From: Ruegeria atlantica | GTDB taxonomy: Bacteria > Pseudomonadota > Alphaproteobacteria > Rhodobacterales > Rhodobacteraceae | Assembly (NCBI RefSeq): GCF_013033965.1 | Contig: NZ_WQFE01000003.1 | Span: 310,001 to 374,000 of the forward strand | Direction of reading: 5' to 3' | DNA length: 64,000 bases | Shown here: positions 18,166-26,061 of the stretch, piece after piece | Position numbering within the stretch: the stretch's first letter is position 1 | Layout of the letters: each line of letters begins with the position of its first letter | Translations under genes and position numbers: made by a program | Notes under the pieces: model-generated | The model's database searches: none | Told to the model about the DNA's origin: nothing | Seen by the model: only the letters and a program-made list of their open reading frames with translations

Positions 18166-18951
18166 ATGACCAAGAAATCGGAAACCTTGGAAATTCGCGT
18201 ATCTTATGAGTTGAAAAGCAAATTGGCTGATCTGAGCGAGCAACGCGGATCGTCGATGAGCGAGCTCGTGCGCGGCGTGATCGACCGCGAGCTGGCAGGG
18301 CCGTCACCAAACACAGTTGGAGAAGATGATATGCCCGTTCGTTCACTTAGCCGTTTTGCCCCCAAGACCCTCTATGTTCTGCCGGTTCTGCTGCTGGCCG
18401 GTTTATACTGGGGATCAGGTCAGACACCTGCACAAGCAACGCCGATGGCGCGGATCTTCTTTGCCGAACTGGATAGAAACGGCGACGGGCAGATTACCCA
18501 ATCCGAATTCCATCAATTCCTGTTGGAAGAGGACGCGTTGTTTGTGCCCGATGATTGCGACGCGGCTTCCGAATCCTGCACTGCCGAAGCCATCGCCGCA
18601 GAAGAGATCGAACGGGCGGATTCCAATGCGGACGGCCATGTTGAGTATTCCGAGTTCGAGATTTTCTATCTGGCCGAGCGTGCGGTGGAGTTTCTCGAAT
18701 ATGATGCCGACGAGAACGGTGTTGTGACGCCGGACGAATTTGTGGCGATGGAAGTGCGGGATCTCATCGAGTTTCCCGATCCGGAAATGGATGAACCATT
18801 GTCGGCTGAATGCCTGACCATGGTTGAAAGCGAAAAGATTGATGGCATTGCCAACGCCTGTGTGCCCCCGCACGAGTTGCGGATGGTCATGGCCGAATTC
18901 GACGCGAATTTTGACGGCAAAGTTACGCTGCGCGAGTTTCTACAGAACTAG
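18166..18951 (+). CDS. Ribbon-helix-helix / transmembrane / four EF-hand protein
   Basis: A 261-residue product from ATG 18166 (GGAG 10 bp upstream). Residues about 4-42 look like a ribbon-helix-helix DNA-binding domain (LEIRVSYELKSKLADLS, then RGSSMSELVRGVIDREL). A hydrophobic segment follows (TLYVLPVLLLAGLYWGSG, about 66-84), then four canonical 12-residue EF-hand loops: DRNGDGQITQSE, DSNADGHVEYSE, DADENGVVTPDE and DANFDGKVTLRE. Cysteines between hands may form disulfides in the periplasm. An internal ATG at 18331 (residue 56) has GGAGAAG 5 bp upstream and would give a secreted EF-hand protein with a signal peptide ending AQA. Either a membrane-bound calcium-responsive regulator or two products from one gene is possible. 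Confidence 0.8.
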   Translation: MTKKSETLEIRVSYELKSKLADLSEQRGSSMSELVRGVIDRELAGPSPNTVGEDDMPVRSLSRFAPKTLYVLPVLLLAGLYWGSGQTPAQATPMARIFFAELDRNGDGQITQSEFHQFLLEEDALFVPDDCDAASESCTAEAIAAEEIERADSNADGHVEYSEFEIFYLAERAVEFLEYDADENGVVTPDEFVAMEVRDLIEFPDPEMDEPLSAECLTMVESEKIDGIANACVPPHELRMVMAEFDANFDGKVTLREFLQN

Positions 18952-18971
18952 ACCCCTCGTCGCGCAACGAA

Positions 18972-18997
18972 AAAGGCCGCCCGGTTGGGCGGCCTTT
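18972..18997. terminator. Bidirectional terminator between the EF-hand gene and mmsA
   Basis: A perfect 11-bp stem AAAGGCCGCCC/GGGCGGCCTTT with a GGTT loop sits between the two convergent stop codons, with A/T runs on both sides. Confidence 0.88.
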
Positions 18998-19017
18998 GGT
19001 CATGTCGATACTGGAAA

Positions 19018-20517
19018 TCAGTCCATCGCTTTGAAGTTGAACTCCCCACCTTCTTTGATGCCCGATGGCCAGCGCGCGGTAACCGTTTTGGTGCGCGTGT
19101 AGAACTTGAAGCTGTCGGGGCCGTGCTGGTTCAAGTCACCAAACATGGATTTCTTCCAGCCGCCAAAGGTGTGATAGGCCAGCGGAACCGGGATCGGAAC
19201 GTTGATACCCACCATGCCGATGTTCACGCGGCTGGCAAAGTCTCGCGCCGTGTCGCCGTCGCGCGTGAAGATTGCTGTGCCGTTACCGTATTCGTGATCC
19301 ATCGCCAGCTTCAGTGCTTCTTCATAAGACCCTGCGCGTACAGTCGACAGAACCGGTCCAAAGATCTCCTGTTTGTAGATGTCCATTTCAGGCGTCACGT
19401 TGTCGAACAGGTGCGGGCCGACAAAGAAACCGTCCTCATAACCCTGCAGGCTGAAGTCGCGATTGTCGACAACCAGCTTTGCGCCTTGCTCGACACCTGA
19501 GTTGATAAGGCCGAGAATACGCTCTTTGGCAGCACCGGTTACGACAGGCCCCATATCGACGTCGTCGCCAGCAGTGTAGGGCCCAACCTTCAACTTTTCG
19601 ACGCGCGGGATCAGCTTTTCGATCAGTGCGTCTGCGGTTTCCTCTCCAACCGGTACAGCAACCGAGATCGCCATGCAGCGTTCGCCTGCCGCGCCGAACC
19701 CGGCACCGACCAGCGCGTCAGCGGCCTGATCCAGATCCGCATCGGGCATGACGATCATGTGGTTCTTGGCACCGCCAAAGCACTGCGCGCGTTTGCCGTT
19801 CGCGGTTGCACGGGAGTAGATGTACTGCGCGATCGGAGTCGAGCCCACGAAAGACACGCCTTGGATGGTGTCACTGTCCAGCAGGGTATCCACGGCCTCT
19901 TTATCGCCGTTGACGACCTGGAAAACGCCCTTGGGCAAACCGGCTTCGACGAACAGCTCGGCCAGCATCAGCGGTACGGACGGGTCACGCTCGGACGGCT
20001 TCAGCACAACCGCGTTGCCGCAGGCCAGGGCCGGTCCCACATGCCACAGCGGCATCATGGCGGGGAAATTGAACGGCATGATCGCGGCGACAACACCCAG
20101 AGGCTGACGCATCGAATACATGTCGATGCCGGGACCCGCGCTATCTGTGAACTCGCCTTTCAGCATCTGAGGCGCGCCGATGCAGTATTCGATCACTTCG
20201 AGGCCGCGTTGCAGATCGCCCTTGGCGTCAGGGATGGTTTTGCCATGCTCGCGGCTCAGCGCTTCGGCCAGCTTGTCCATGTCACGGTTCATCAGGTGAA
20301 CCATCGCCATCATGACCCGCGCGCGTTTCTGCGGGTTGGTTGCGCCCCAGGCCAGTTGCGCGGCAGCCGCGCTTTCGATTGCGGCGGTGGTTTCCGCAAC
20401 ACTGGCCATCGGGCACTTGTACTGCACCTCGCCGGTGGCAGGGTTGAATACGTCGTCAAATCGTCCTGAGGTTCCGGCGACATTCTCACCGTTGATGAAA
20501 TGGGACAGCTCGGTCAT
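19018..20517 (-). CDS. mmsA: CoA-acylating methylmalonate-semialdehyde dehydrogenase
   Basis: A 499-residue aldehyde dehydrogenase that converts methylmalonate semialdehyde to propionyl-CoA, the last step of valine and part of inositol degradation. The catalytic cysteine lies in GAAGERCMAISVAVP, and AAIMPFNFPAMMPLW and FGGAKNHMIVMPDADL are specific for the MmsA group. ATG 20517 follows GGAGGAG at 8 bp; an upstream ATG at 20550 has no such site. It complements the mmsB operon 6 kb away and is divergent from a LysR gene. Confidence 0.95.
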   Translation of the reverse strand: MTELSHFINGENVAGTSGRFDDVFNPATGEVQYKCPMASVAETTAAIESAAAAQLAWGATNPQKRARVMMAMVHLMNRDMDKLAEALSREHGKTIPDAKGDLQRGLEVIEYCIGAPQMLKGEFTDSAGPGIDMYSMRQPLGVVAAIMPFNFPAMMPLWHVGPALACGNAVVLKPSERDPSVPLMLAELFVEAGLPKGVFQVVNGDKEAVDTLLDSDTIQGVSFVGSTPIAQYIYSRATANGKRAQCFGGAKNHMIVMPDADLDQAADALVGAGFGAAGERCMAISVAVPVGEETADALIEKLIPRVEKLKVGPYTAGDDVDMGPVVTGAAKERILGLINSGVEQGAKLVVDNRDFSLQGYEDGFFVGPHLFDNVTPEMDIYKQEIFGPVLSTVRAGSYEEALKLAMDHEYGNGTAIFTRDGDTARDFASRVNIGMVGINVPIPVPLAYHTFGGWKKSMFGDLNQHGPDSFKFYTRTKTVTARWPSGIKEGGEFNFKAMD

Positions 20518-20596
20518 TGCAGATCTCCTCCGATGCGTTTGCGCGCACAATAGGCTTGCATAAATTACTTGAACAGAGGCAATGTCTCAAAGATGT

Positions 20597-20612
20597 TTTG
20601 CAAAAATGCAAA
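20597..20612. promoter_or_regulatory. Palindrome TTTGCA-AAAA-TGCAAA in the mmsA/lysR intergenic region
   Basis: A perfect 6-bp inverted repeat with a 4-bp spacer, containing the T-N11-A pattern of LysR operators. It overlaps the ribosome binding region of the LysR gene and lies 80 bp upstream of mmsA. Likely an autoregulatory and mmsA-control site. Confidence 0.5.
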
Positions 20613-20621
20613 GGATAGGTG

Positions 20622-21524
20622 GTGACACCGAACTGGGATGATATGCGGGTCTTTCTGGCCGTCGCGCGCGAAGAAAGCTTGTCGGCCGCCGGACGGCAGT
20701 TGAAGATCGACCCCGCAACGGTCGGACGCAGGATCGCCCGGCTAGAGGCGTCGCTGGATGCACCGCTGTTTACCAAGTCGCAGCAAGGCTATCTTTTGAC
20801 GTCTGCCGGCGAACGCCTGATGGAACATGGTCAGAAGGCCGAAGAGGCGATGCGTGCGGCGGCAGGCGCGATGGCAGGCACATCGAAAACGTTAAGCGGG
20901 CAAATCCGGATTGGCGCACCAGACGGGTCGGCCAACTATCTTTTGCCGCAGGTCTGCGCGAAAATCAGCGATGCAAACCCCGATCTGGATATTCAGATCC
21001 TGGCCCTGCCGCGTGTGATCAACCTGTCCCGGCGTGAGGCCGACATGGCGGTGACAGTCAGCGCACCAACGGCCGGGAGCCTTTTGGTTCAGAAAATCAC
21101 CGATTACAAACTGCACCTCGTCGCGACGCGCGATTATCTGGCCTCTTACCCGGCAATCCGCACGATCCAGGACCTGAGTGGTCATCGTATGATTGGCTAC
21201 ATTCCGGATATGATCTTTGATCGGGAGCTGGATTACCTTGTAGATATCGGTGTTGACCGTGTTGCGCTTGCATCGAATTCGGTCTCGGTGCAGCTGCGGC
21301 AGGTGACGCTTGGCACGGGGATTTGCGTGGCGCATGACTTTACCCTGCCATTTCATCCGAATCTGCAGAAAATCCTGACGGATCAGGTGAGTTTGACCCG
21401 AAGTTTTCATTTGGTTCGTCATCAGGGAGATCAGCGAAACGAAAGGCTGAACCGTTTTGCGCAGGCCCTATCGCAAGGCATTCGCGAAGAGGTTGAGCGA
21501 CTTGAGGCCCAAGTGTCACCTTGA
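20622..21524 (+). CDS. LysR-family transcriptional regulator, probable mmsA regulator
   Basis: A 300-residue LysR-type protein. The N-terminal winged helix-turn-helix is at about 3-62 (MRVFLAVAREESLSAAGRQ, ARLEASLDAPLFTKS), followed by the effector domain starting near SGQIRIGAPDGS. It starts with GTG; 20622 is better spaced from AAGGA than the GTG at 20619. Divergent orientation with mmsA and a palindrome between them suggest control of valine or propionate-linked catabolism. The effector is unknown. Confidence 0.88.
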   Translation: MTPNWDDMRVFLAVAREESLSAAGRQLKIDPATVGRRIARLEASLDAPLFTKSQQGYLLTSAGERLMEHGQKAEEAMRAAAGAMAGTSKTLSGQIRIGAPDGSANYLLPQVCAKISDANPDLDIQILALPRVINLSRREADMAVTVSAPTAGSLLVQKITDYKLHLVATRDYLASYPAIRTIQDLSGHRMIGYIPDMIFDRELDYLVDIGVDRVALASNSVSVQLRQVTLGTGICVAHDFTLPFHPNLQKILTDQVSLTRSFHLVRHQGDQRNERLNRFAQALSQGIREEVERLEAQVSP

Positions 21525-21584
21525 CAGGTTTAAACATTCCGGCAACGCTTTGGAAAACAGGACATTATTTCGGAGGTTACGCTT

Positions 21585-22022
21585 ATGCTCGTTCAGGCCA
21601 TTCTGAAATCCAAGGCCACCGTTGGGGTCGAGACGGTCAGCCCGACAATCACTGTGGCTGACGCCTCAAAAATCCTGGCGGAAAAGCGGATCGGGACGGT
21701 TGTTGTATCTGAAGATGGCGGCGAAACCGCATCTGGTATTCTTTCAGAGCGGGATATCGTACGGGAACTGGCCGCAAGCGGTAGTGGCTGCCTGACGCAG
21801 CCTGTCAGTGCCTATATGACCCGTGACCTTGTTACAGCCACTCAGCAGGATACGGTTCAGGATATCATGACACGCATGACCGAAGGACGTTTTCGCCACA
21901 TGCCCGTTCTCGAAGACGGCAAGCTGGTTGGGATCGTAACACTGGGGGACGTGGTCAAGGCACAACTGGCGGAACTGGCCATGGAAAAAGACGCGCTGCA
22001 AGGCATGATCATGGGGCATTGA
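21585..22022 (+). CDS. CBS-domain pair protein
   Basis: A 145-residue cytosolic protein made of two CBS domains (about 10-70 and 80-135), with the typical GTVVVSEDGG, SERDIVRELA, YMTRDLVT, RFRHMPVLEDGKLVGIVTLGD pattern. Such stand-alone Bateman modules bind adenine nucleotides and regulate partners. It has a good ribosome site (CGGAGG) before ATG 21585. It lies 85 bp upstream of coaD; a shared transcript is possible but nothing connects their functions. Confidence 0.92.
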   Translation: MLVQAILKSKATVGVETVSPTITVADASKILAEKRIGTVVVSEDGGETASGILSERDIVRELAASGSGCLTQPVSAYMTRDLVTATQQDTVQDIMTRMTEGRFRHMPVLEDGKLVGIVTLGDVVKAQLAELAMEKDALQGMIMGH

Positions 22023-22107
22023 GGCCTTTGACCTCTGAAGCTGCCTCTTGCACCTGCGGCGAAGTTATGTTTGCTTGCGCAGAAATTTTGTTGCGCAGGA
22101 GGCCGCG

Positions 22108-22599
22108 ATGAGGGTTGGATTATATCCCGGAACTTTCGATCCAATCACCTTGGGTCATATTGATATCATCCGGCGCGCCGCTGCTTTGGTTGATAAGCTT
22201 GTCATCGGCGTTGCCATCAACCGTGACAAGGGGCCATTGTTTTCACTTGAAGAACGTGTGGCCATGATCGAGGCGGAATGTGCGCATCTGACCGAACAAA
22301 CCGGCACCGAAATCGTTGCGCATCCCTTTGAAAATCTGCTGATTGACTGCGCCCGCGATGTCGGGGCGCAGATCATTGTCCGTGGCCTTCGCGCGGTTGC
22401 GGATTTTGAGTATGAATTCCAGATGGTCGGAATGAATCGGGCATTGGACGACTCGATCGAGACGGTCTTTCTGATGGCCGAGGCGCGGCATCAGGCCATT
22501 GCCTCCAAACTGGTTAAGGAAATCGCCCGGTTGGACGGGGACGTGTCGAAATTCGTCACGCCCCGCGTTAATGCTGCGCTGCGTGACCGTTTAGGATAG
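22108..22599 (+). CDS. coaD: Phosphopantetheine adenylyltransferase
   Basis: 163 residues, the standard length. It transfers AMP to 4'-phosphopantetheine in coenzyme A synthesis. The nucleotidyltransferase motif GTFDPITLGH is at residues 8-17, and IASKLVKEIA is the ISSTxxRE-equivalent. ATG 22108 has AGGAGG 5 bp upstream; the frame extends upstream but without a better site. Its last 9 bp overlap the end of the convergent gap gene. Confidence 0.96.
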   Translation: MRVGLYPGTFDPITLGHIDIIRRAAALVDKLVIGVAINRDKGPLFSLEERVAMIEAECAHLTEQTGTEIVAHPFENLLIDCARDVGAQIIVRGLRAVADFEYEFQMVGMNRALDDSIETVFLMAEARHQAIASKLVKEIARLDGDVSKFVTPRVNAALRDRLG

Positions 22600-23595
22600 G
22601 GCTCCCATCGCCGCGGCGGTGTCCAGCATCCGGTTCGAGAAACCCCATTCGTTGTCATACCACGCCAGCACACGCACCAGTGTGCCGTCGGTCACCTTGG
22701 TTTCCGGCAATGAAACGGTCGAACTGTGTGAGTCGTGGTTGAAGTCTACCGAAATCAGCGGGCGGTTCTCAGCTGCCAGAACCCCAGGGATTTTGGCCGC
22801 TGCTTCGACGAACAATGCGTTCACTTCTTCTTCGGTCGTCGGGCGCGAGACTTCGGCGACCAGATCAACCACGGAAACGTTCGGTGTGGGCACGCGAATG
22901 GCTTGGCCAGTCAGTTTGCCGGCCAATTGAGGCAGCACGAGCCCAACGGCAGAGGCTGCGCCCGTTGTGGTCGGGATCATCGACAAAGCAGCTGCGCGGG
23001 ACAAATAGGGGTCTTTGCCTGCGGTATCGTGGACAGGCTGGCTGGCGGTGTACGCGTGAACGGTGGTCATGTTGCCGTGCACGATGCCAAGGCCCGCGTC
23101 CAAAGCGGCGGCAACCGGTGACAGGCAATTTGTGGTGCACGACGCATTGGAAACAACGGTATCCTCTGCCGTCAATTCCTTATCGTTAACGCCGAACACG
23201 ATCGTTTTCACCTTGCCATCGCCGCGGGCAGGGGCCGAGATCAGGACTTTCTTCGATCCATTCGCGAAATGGCGAGACGCGGCTTCGCGTGTGCGGAATA
23301 CGCCGGTGCATTCAAGAACGACATCGACATCGGACCATTCCAGCTTTTCCGGATCACGTTCGCTGGTCAGCCGAATTGGGCCAGCACCAACGTCAAGGCC
23401 GGCGTCAGACAGAGTTACCGGCTTGGTGTAACGGCCGTGAACGCTGTCAAACTCAAACAGATGCGCGTTCATCTCCGGCTTTGCCAGATCATTGATTGCA
23501 ACGATTTCAACGTCTGTGCGTCCAGATTCCATAACCGCCCGCAGAACCCCGCGTCCGATCCGTCCAAATCCGTTGATTGCCAGCTTGAGTGTCAT
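22591..23595 (-). CDS. gap: Glyceraldehyde-3-phosphate dehydrogenase, type I, paralogue 1
   Basis: 334 residues. NAD(P)-dependent oxidation of glyceraldehyde-3-phosphate in central carbon metabolism. Visible are INGFGRIGRGVLRA, the catalytic SNASCTTNCL, and WYDNEWGFSNRM. The position equivalent to Asp32 is retained (VAINDLAKPE), which favours NAD. ATG 23595 is used; a longer frame to 23622 adds nine residues into the leader. A palindromic operator and a TTGACA box lie just upstream, and a 47-residue membrane protein gene precedes it. It is the more divergent of the two adjacent paralogues. Confidence 0.95.
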   Translation of the reverse strand: MTLKLAINGFGRIGRGVLRAVMESGRTDVEIVAINDLAKPEMNAHLFEFDSVHGRYTKPVTLSDAGLDVGAGPIRLTSERDPEKLEWSDVDVVLECTGVFRTREAASRHFANGSKKVLISAPARGDGKVKTIVFGVNDKELTAEDTVVSNASCTTNCLSPVAAALDAGLGIVHGNMTTVHAYTASQPVHDTAGKDPYLSRAAALSMIPTTTGAASAVGLVLPQLAGKLTGQAIRVPTPNVSVVDLVAEVSRPTTEEEVNALFVEAAAKIPGVLAAENRPLISVDFNHDSHSSTVSLPETKVTDGTLVRVLAWYDNEWGFSNRMLDTAAAMGALS

Positions 23596-23628
23596 GTCCT
23601 GCTCCGTCCGAATAGCGATCAATACAAA

Positions 23629-23640
23629 GTTAGCGCTAAC
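23629..23640. promoter_or_regulatory. Operator palindrome GTTAGCGCTAAC upstream of gap paralogue 1
   Basis: A perfect 12-bp palindrome, 33 bp upstream of the start codon. On the minus strand TTGACA (23665-23660) lies 17 bp before a weak -10 that the palindrome overlaps, as expected for repression. The centre-CG palindrome fits a LacI-family site and resembles the motif reported for CceR of Rhodobacter. Confidence 0.7.
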
Positions 23641-23677
23641 AAAGACAGATTAGAGAAAATGTCAAGTAAAACCTACT

Positions 23678-23821
23678 TCACCGCCAGAAGGCGAGCCAGT
23701 CCAGAAAGGCGTAAAGTTTCTTTCCAAGGAACACGAATTGTTCAGTTCCAAAGAGGGCATAGCTGATAAGGAACAAACCCAGAATGAGCAGGGCAAGCCA
23801 GATGGCGATTTGATTGGTCAT
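23678..23821 (-). CDS. 47-residue single-pass membrane protein between the gap paralogues
   Basis: An intact small frame from ATG 23821 to TGA 23678. The product begins MTNQIAIWLALL, has one strong membrane segment (about residues 5-24, LALLILGLFLISYALFG) and an aromatic, basic C-terminal tail (FLGKKLYAFLDWLAFWR). It starts just after the terminator of gap paralogue 2 and ends upstream of the promoter of gap paralogue 1. No ribosome site is obvious. Codon usage and the clean TM pattern support a real gene; function unknown. It could also be a leader peptide. Confidence 0.65.
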   Translation of the reverse strand: MTNQIAIWLALLILGLFLISYALFGTEQFVFLGKKLYAFLDWLAFWR

Positions 23822-23833
23822 GTAGGCCCCGGA

Positions 23834-23866
23834 CAAAAACGCCCGCCCAGATAACCTGAGCGGGCG
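23834..23866 (-). terminator. Terminator of gap paralogue 2
   Basis: On the minus strand the stem CGCCCGC/GCGGGCG (23860-23866 with 23840-23846) is followed by TTTTTG. It lies 27 bp after the gap stop and 13 bp before the small membrane protein start, so that gene probably has separate control. Confidence 0.85.
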
Positions 23867-23892
23867 AAAAGGTTCAAGATTTCTTAGGTGCC

Positions 23893-24894
23893 TTAGTTAA
23901 GGCGACCCATAGCAACGGCGACGTCGGCCATACGAACCGAGAACGCCCATTCGTTGTCGTACCACGCCAAAACGCGGACCATACGGTCTCCGACGACGCG
24001 GGTCTGGTCGGGCGCGAAGATCGAGCTTTCTTCGGTGTGGTTGAAATCGGTAGAAACCAGCGGGGCGGGCTCGTAGCCCAGAACGCGCTGCATCGAGCCT
24101 TGCGAAGCTTCGCGCACGACGGCGTTCACTTCTTCTACAGTGATATCGCGTGCGGCGCGGAATGTCAGATCAACAGCCGAAACATTCGGGGTCGGTACAC
24201 GGATGGCCGAGCCATCCAAGCGACCCTTCAGGTTGGGCAGAACCTCACCCAACGCCTTCGCAGCACCCGTCGAAGTCGGGATCATCGACATAGCCGCAGC
24301 ACGTGCGCGGTACAGGTCGCTGTGGCGCCGGTCGAGGGTCGGCTGGTCGCCGGTATAGGCGTGAATCGTGGTCATGATGCCGTGCTCGATGCCGATACCT
24401 TCGTCCAGCACCTTGGCAAGCGGAGCAAGGCAGTTCGTGGTGCACGAGCCATTCGAAACCATTTTGTCCTCGGTGACCAGGCTGTTGTGGTTCACACCAT
24501 AGACGATGGTCTTGTCGACGTTCTTACCGGGGGCAGACAGCAGAACTTTTTGCGCGCCGCGCTCCAGGTGCGTGTTGGCTTTCAGGCCGTCATTGAATTT
24601 ACCAGTACATTCCAGAACGACGTCGCAGCCATCCCAGTCCAGTTCGTTCATGTCATAGGTCGAGAACATTTCCATCGGGCCGCGGCCCAGATCCATGGTT
24701 GTGCCTTCGATTGCGACGTCACGGGGGAAACGTCCGTGGATGCTGTCATACTTCAACAGGTGCGCCGTGGTTTCCAGCGGGCCGGTTGCATTGACCTTGA
24801 TCACTTCGATGTCGTTGCGGGCAGATGCCGCGATATGCGACAACGTGCAGCGGCCAATGCGGCCAAAACCATTGATACCGACCTTGATGGTCAT
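23893..24894 (-). CDS. gap: Glyceraldehyde-3-phosphate dehydrogenase, type I, paralogue 2 (NADP-type pocket)
   Basis: 333 residues with the full catalytic set: INGFGRIGRCTLSH, SNGSCTTNCLAPLAK, WYDNEWAFSVRM. The residue equivalent to Asp32 is replaced (VNATGPLE), and the Leu187-Pro188 position of NAD enzymes is Arg-Arg (TLDRRHSDLY). In GAPDH these changes favour NADP binding, so this copy may work in the gluconeogenic or NADPH-forming direction; that is inference. It is transcribed divergently from the DUF808 gene, with three operator-like sites between them. Confidence 0.94.
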   Translation of the reverse strand: MTIKVGINGFGRIGRCTLSHIAASARNDIEVIKVNATGPLETTAHLLKYDSIHGRFPRDVAIEGTTMDLGRGPMEMFSTYDMNELDWDGCDVVLECTGKFNDGLKANTHLERGAQKVLLSAPGKNVDKTIVYGVNHNSLVTEDKMVSNGSCTTNCLAPLAKVLDEGIGIEHGIMTTIHAYTGDQPTLDRRHSDLYRARAAAMSMIPTSTGAAKALGEVLPNLKGRLDGSAIRVPTPNVSAVDLTFRAARDITVEEVNAVVREASQGSMQRVLGYEPAPLVSTDFNHTEESSIFAPDQTRVVGDRMVRVLAWYDNEWAFSVRMADVAVAMGRLN

Positions 24895-24980
24895 GTGCTG
24901 TCTCCAAATGCGCTTGCGTTGGACGCCATATAGCCGTCAAAACGCATTCTCAAAAGACCAAAAGTGACATATTTTTAACG

Positions 24981-25024
24981 TGTTAGCGCAAACCTGCGCC
25001 GATTGCGCTAACGCTTGCGCTAGC
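24981..25024. promoter_or_regulatory. Cluster of three GTTAGCGC-type operator sites
   Basis: GTTAGCGCAA (24982-24991) and TTGCGCTAAC (25003-25012) form a perfect 10-bp inverted repeat; a third copy TTGCGCTAGC follows at 25015-25024. Each is a near match to the palindrome GTTAGCGCTAAC found before gap paralogue 1. The cluster lies 87 bp upstream of gap paralogue 2 and 52 bp upstream of the DUF808 gene, so it may control both. Confidence 0.65.
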
Positions 25025-25075
25025 CGTCGGATCGGGTAGGCTCCGGGTGCGGCAGGTGAATAGAAAGGAAACACC

Positions 25076-26047
25076 ATGAGCGGTCTGTTGGCCCTGTTGG
25101 ATGATGTGGCAGGTATTGCAAAGGTTGCGGCATCGTCTGTGGATGATGTGGTCGCGGCTGCCGGAAAGGCGGGCGCAAAGACCGCCGGCGTGATTATCGA
25201 CGATGCCGCAGTGACCCCCAAATACGTTCAGGGATTCGCCCCCGCACGGGAATTGCCGATCATCTGGCGCATCGCGCGTGGGTCGATGTTCAACAAGATT
25301 ATTCTGCTGCTGCCGGTTGCCTTGCTGCTGGCGAATTTTGCGCCATGGCTGATTACACCTTTGCTGATGATCGGCGGATCATATTTGTGTTTCGAGGGGG
25401 CCGAAAAGATATTCCATGTCCTCTTCCCCCATGGCAGTCACGTTATCGAAGAAGATTTGGCCAATCGTGATCCCGGCCATCTGGAAGAGCAGAAAGTCAA
25501 AGGGGCGATCAAGACGGATTTTATCCTTTCGGCAGAGATCATGACGATTGCACTGGCCGCGATTGAAGCGCCAAACCTATGGATGCAGGCCGCGACACTG
25601 GCGGTTGTGGGGATTGGGGTCACGGTGGCCGTCTACGGATCAGTTGCCCTGATCGTGAAGATGGATGATGTCGGGCTATACCTCGCGCAAAACGCGCCTA
25701 CGCCGATTGGCCGGGGGCTGGGCCGGGGGTTAGTCAAGGCGATGCCGGTCGTGATGAAGGTCCTGTCCATTGTGGGCACTGCAGCGATGTTGTGGGTCGG
25801 TGGCTCCATCATCATCCACGGGATGGAGGTTCTGGGCTTTGGTTGGCTGGGGCACCACATCCACGACTGGGCGTATGCCATCGGTCACTCCATGTCAGAG
25901 CAATGGACCGGTGTCGTCGAATGGGTCTCTAAGGCGACGATGGACGGTGTGTTCGGTTTGGCGTGGGGATTTGTCCTGATTCCGGTTGCCACGAAGGTGA
26001 TTGCGCCGATGATCGGGAAGTCTTCAAGTAAGCCCAATGCTCACTGA
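25076..26047 (+). CDS. DUF808 (YedI-like) inner membrane protein
   Basis: A 323-residue protein matching the DUF808 family: MSGLLALLDDVAGIAKVAA at the N-terminus, the conserved DDAAVTPKYV segment, then several membrane helices (FNKIILLLPVALLLANF, GGSYLCFEGAEKIFHVLFPH) and a C-terminal helical bundle. The biochemical role of the family is unknown; a transporter-like function has been suggested by topology only. GAAAGGAAAC precedes ATG 25076. It shares an intergenic operator cluster with the divergent gap gene. Confidence 0.9.
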   Translation: MSGLLALLDDVAGIAKVAASSVDDVVAAAGKAGAKTAGVIIDDAAVTPKYVQGFAPARELPIIWRIARGSMFNKIILLLPVALLLANFAPWLITPLLMIGGSYLCFEGAEKIFHVLFPHGSHVIEEDLANRDPGHLEEQKVKGAIKTDFILSAEIMTIALAAIEAPNLWMQAATLAVVGIGVTVAVYGSVALIVKMDDVGLYLAQNAPTPIGRGLGRGLVKAMPVVMKVLSIVGTAAMLWVGGSIIIHGMEVLGFGWLGHHIHDWAYAIGHSMSEQWTGVVEWVSKATMDGVFGLAWGFVLIPVATKVIAPMIGKSSSKPNAH

Positions 26048-26061
26048 AACGACGGTCTGAA

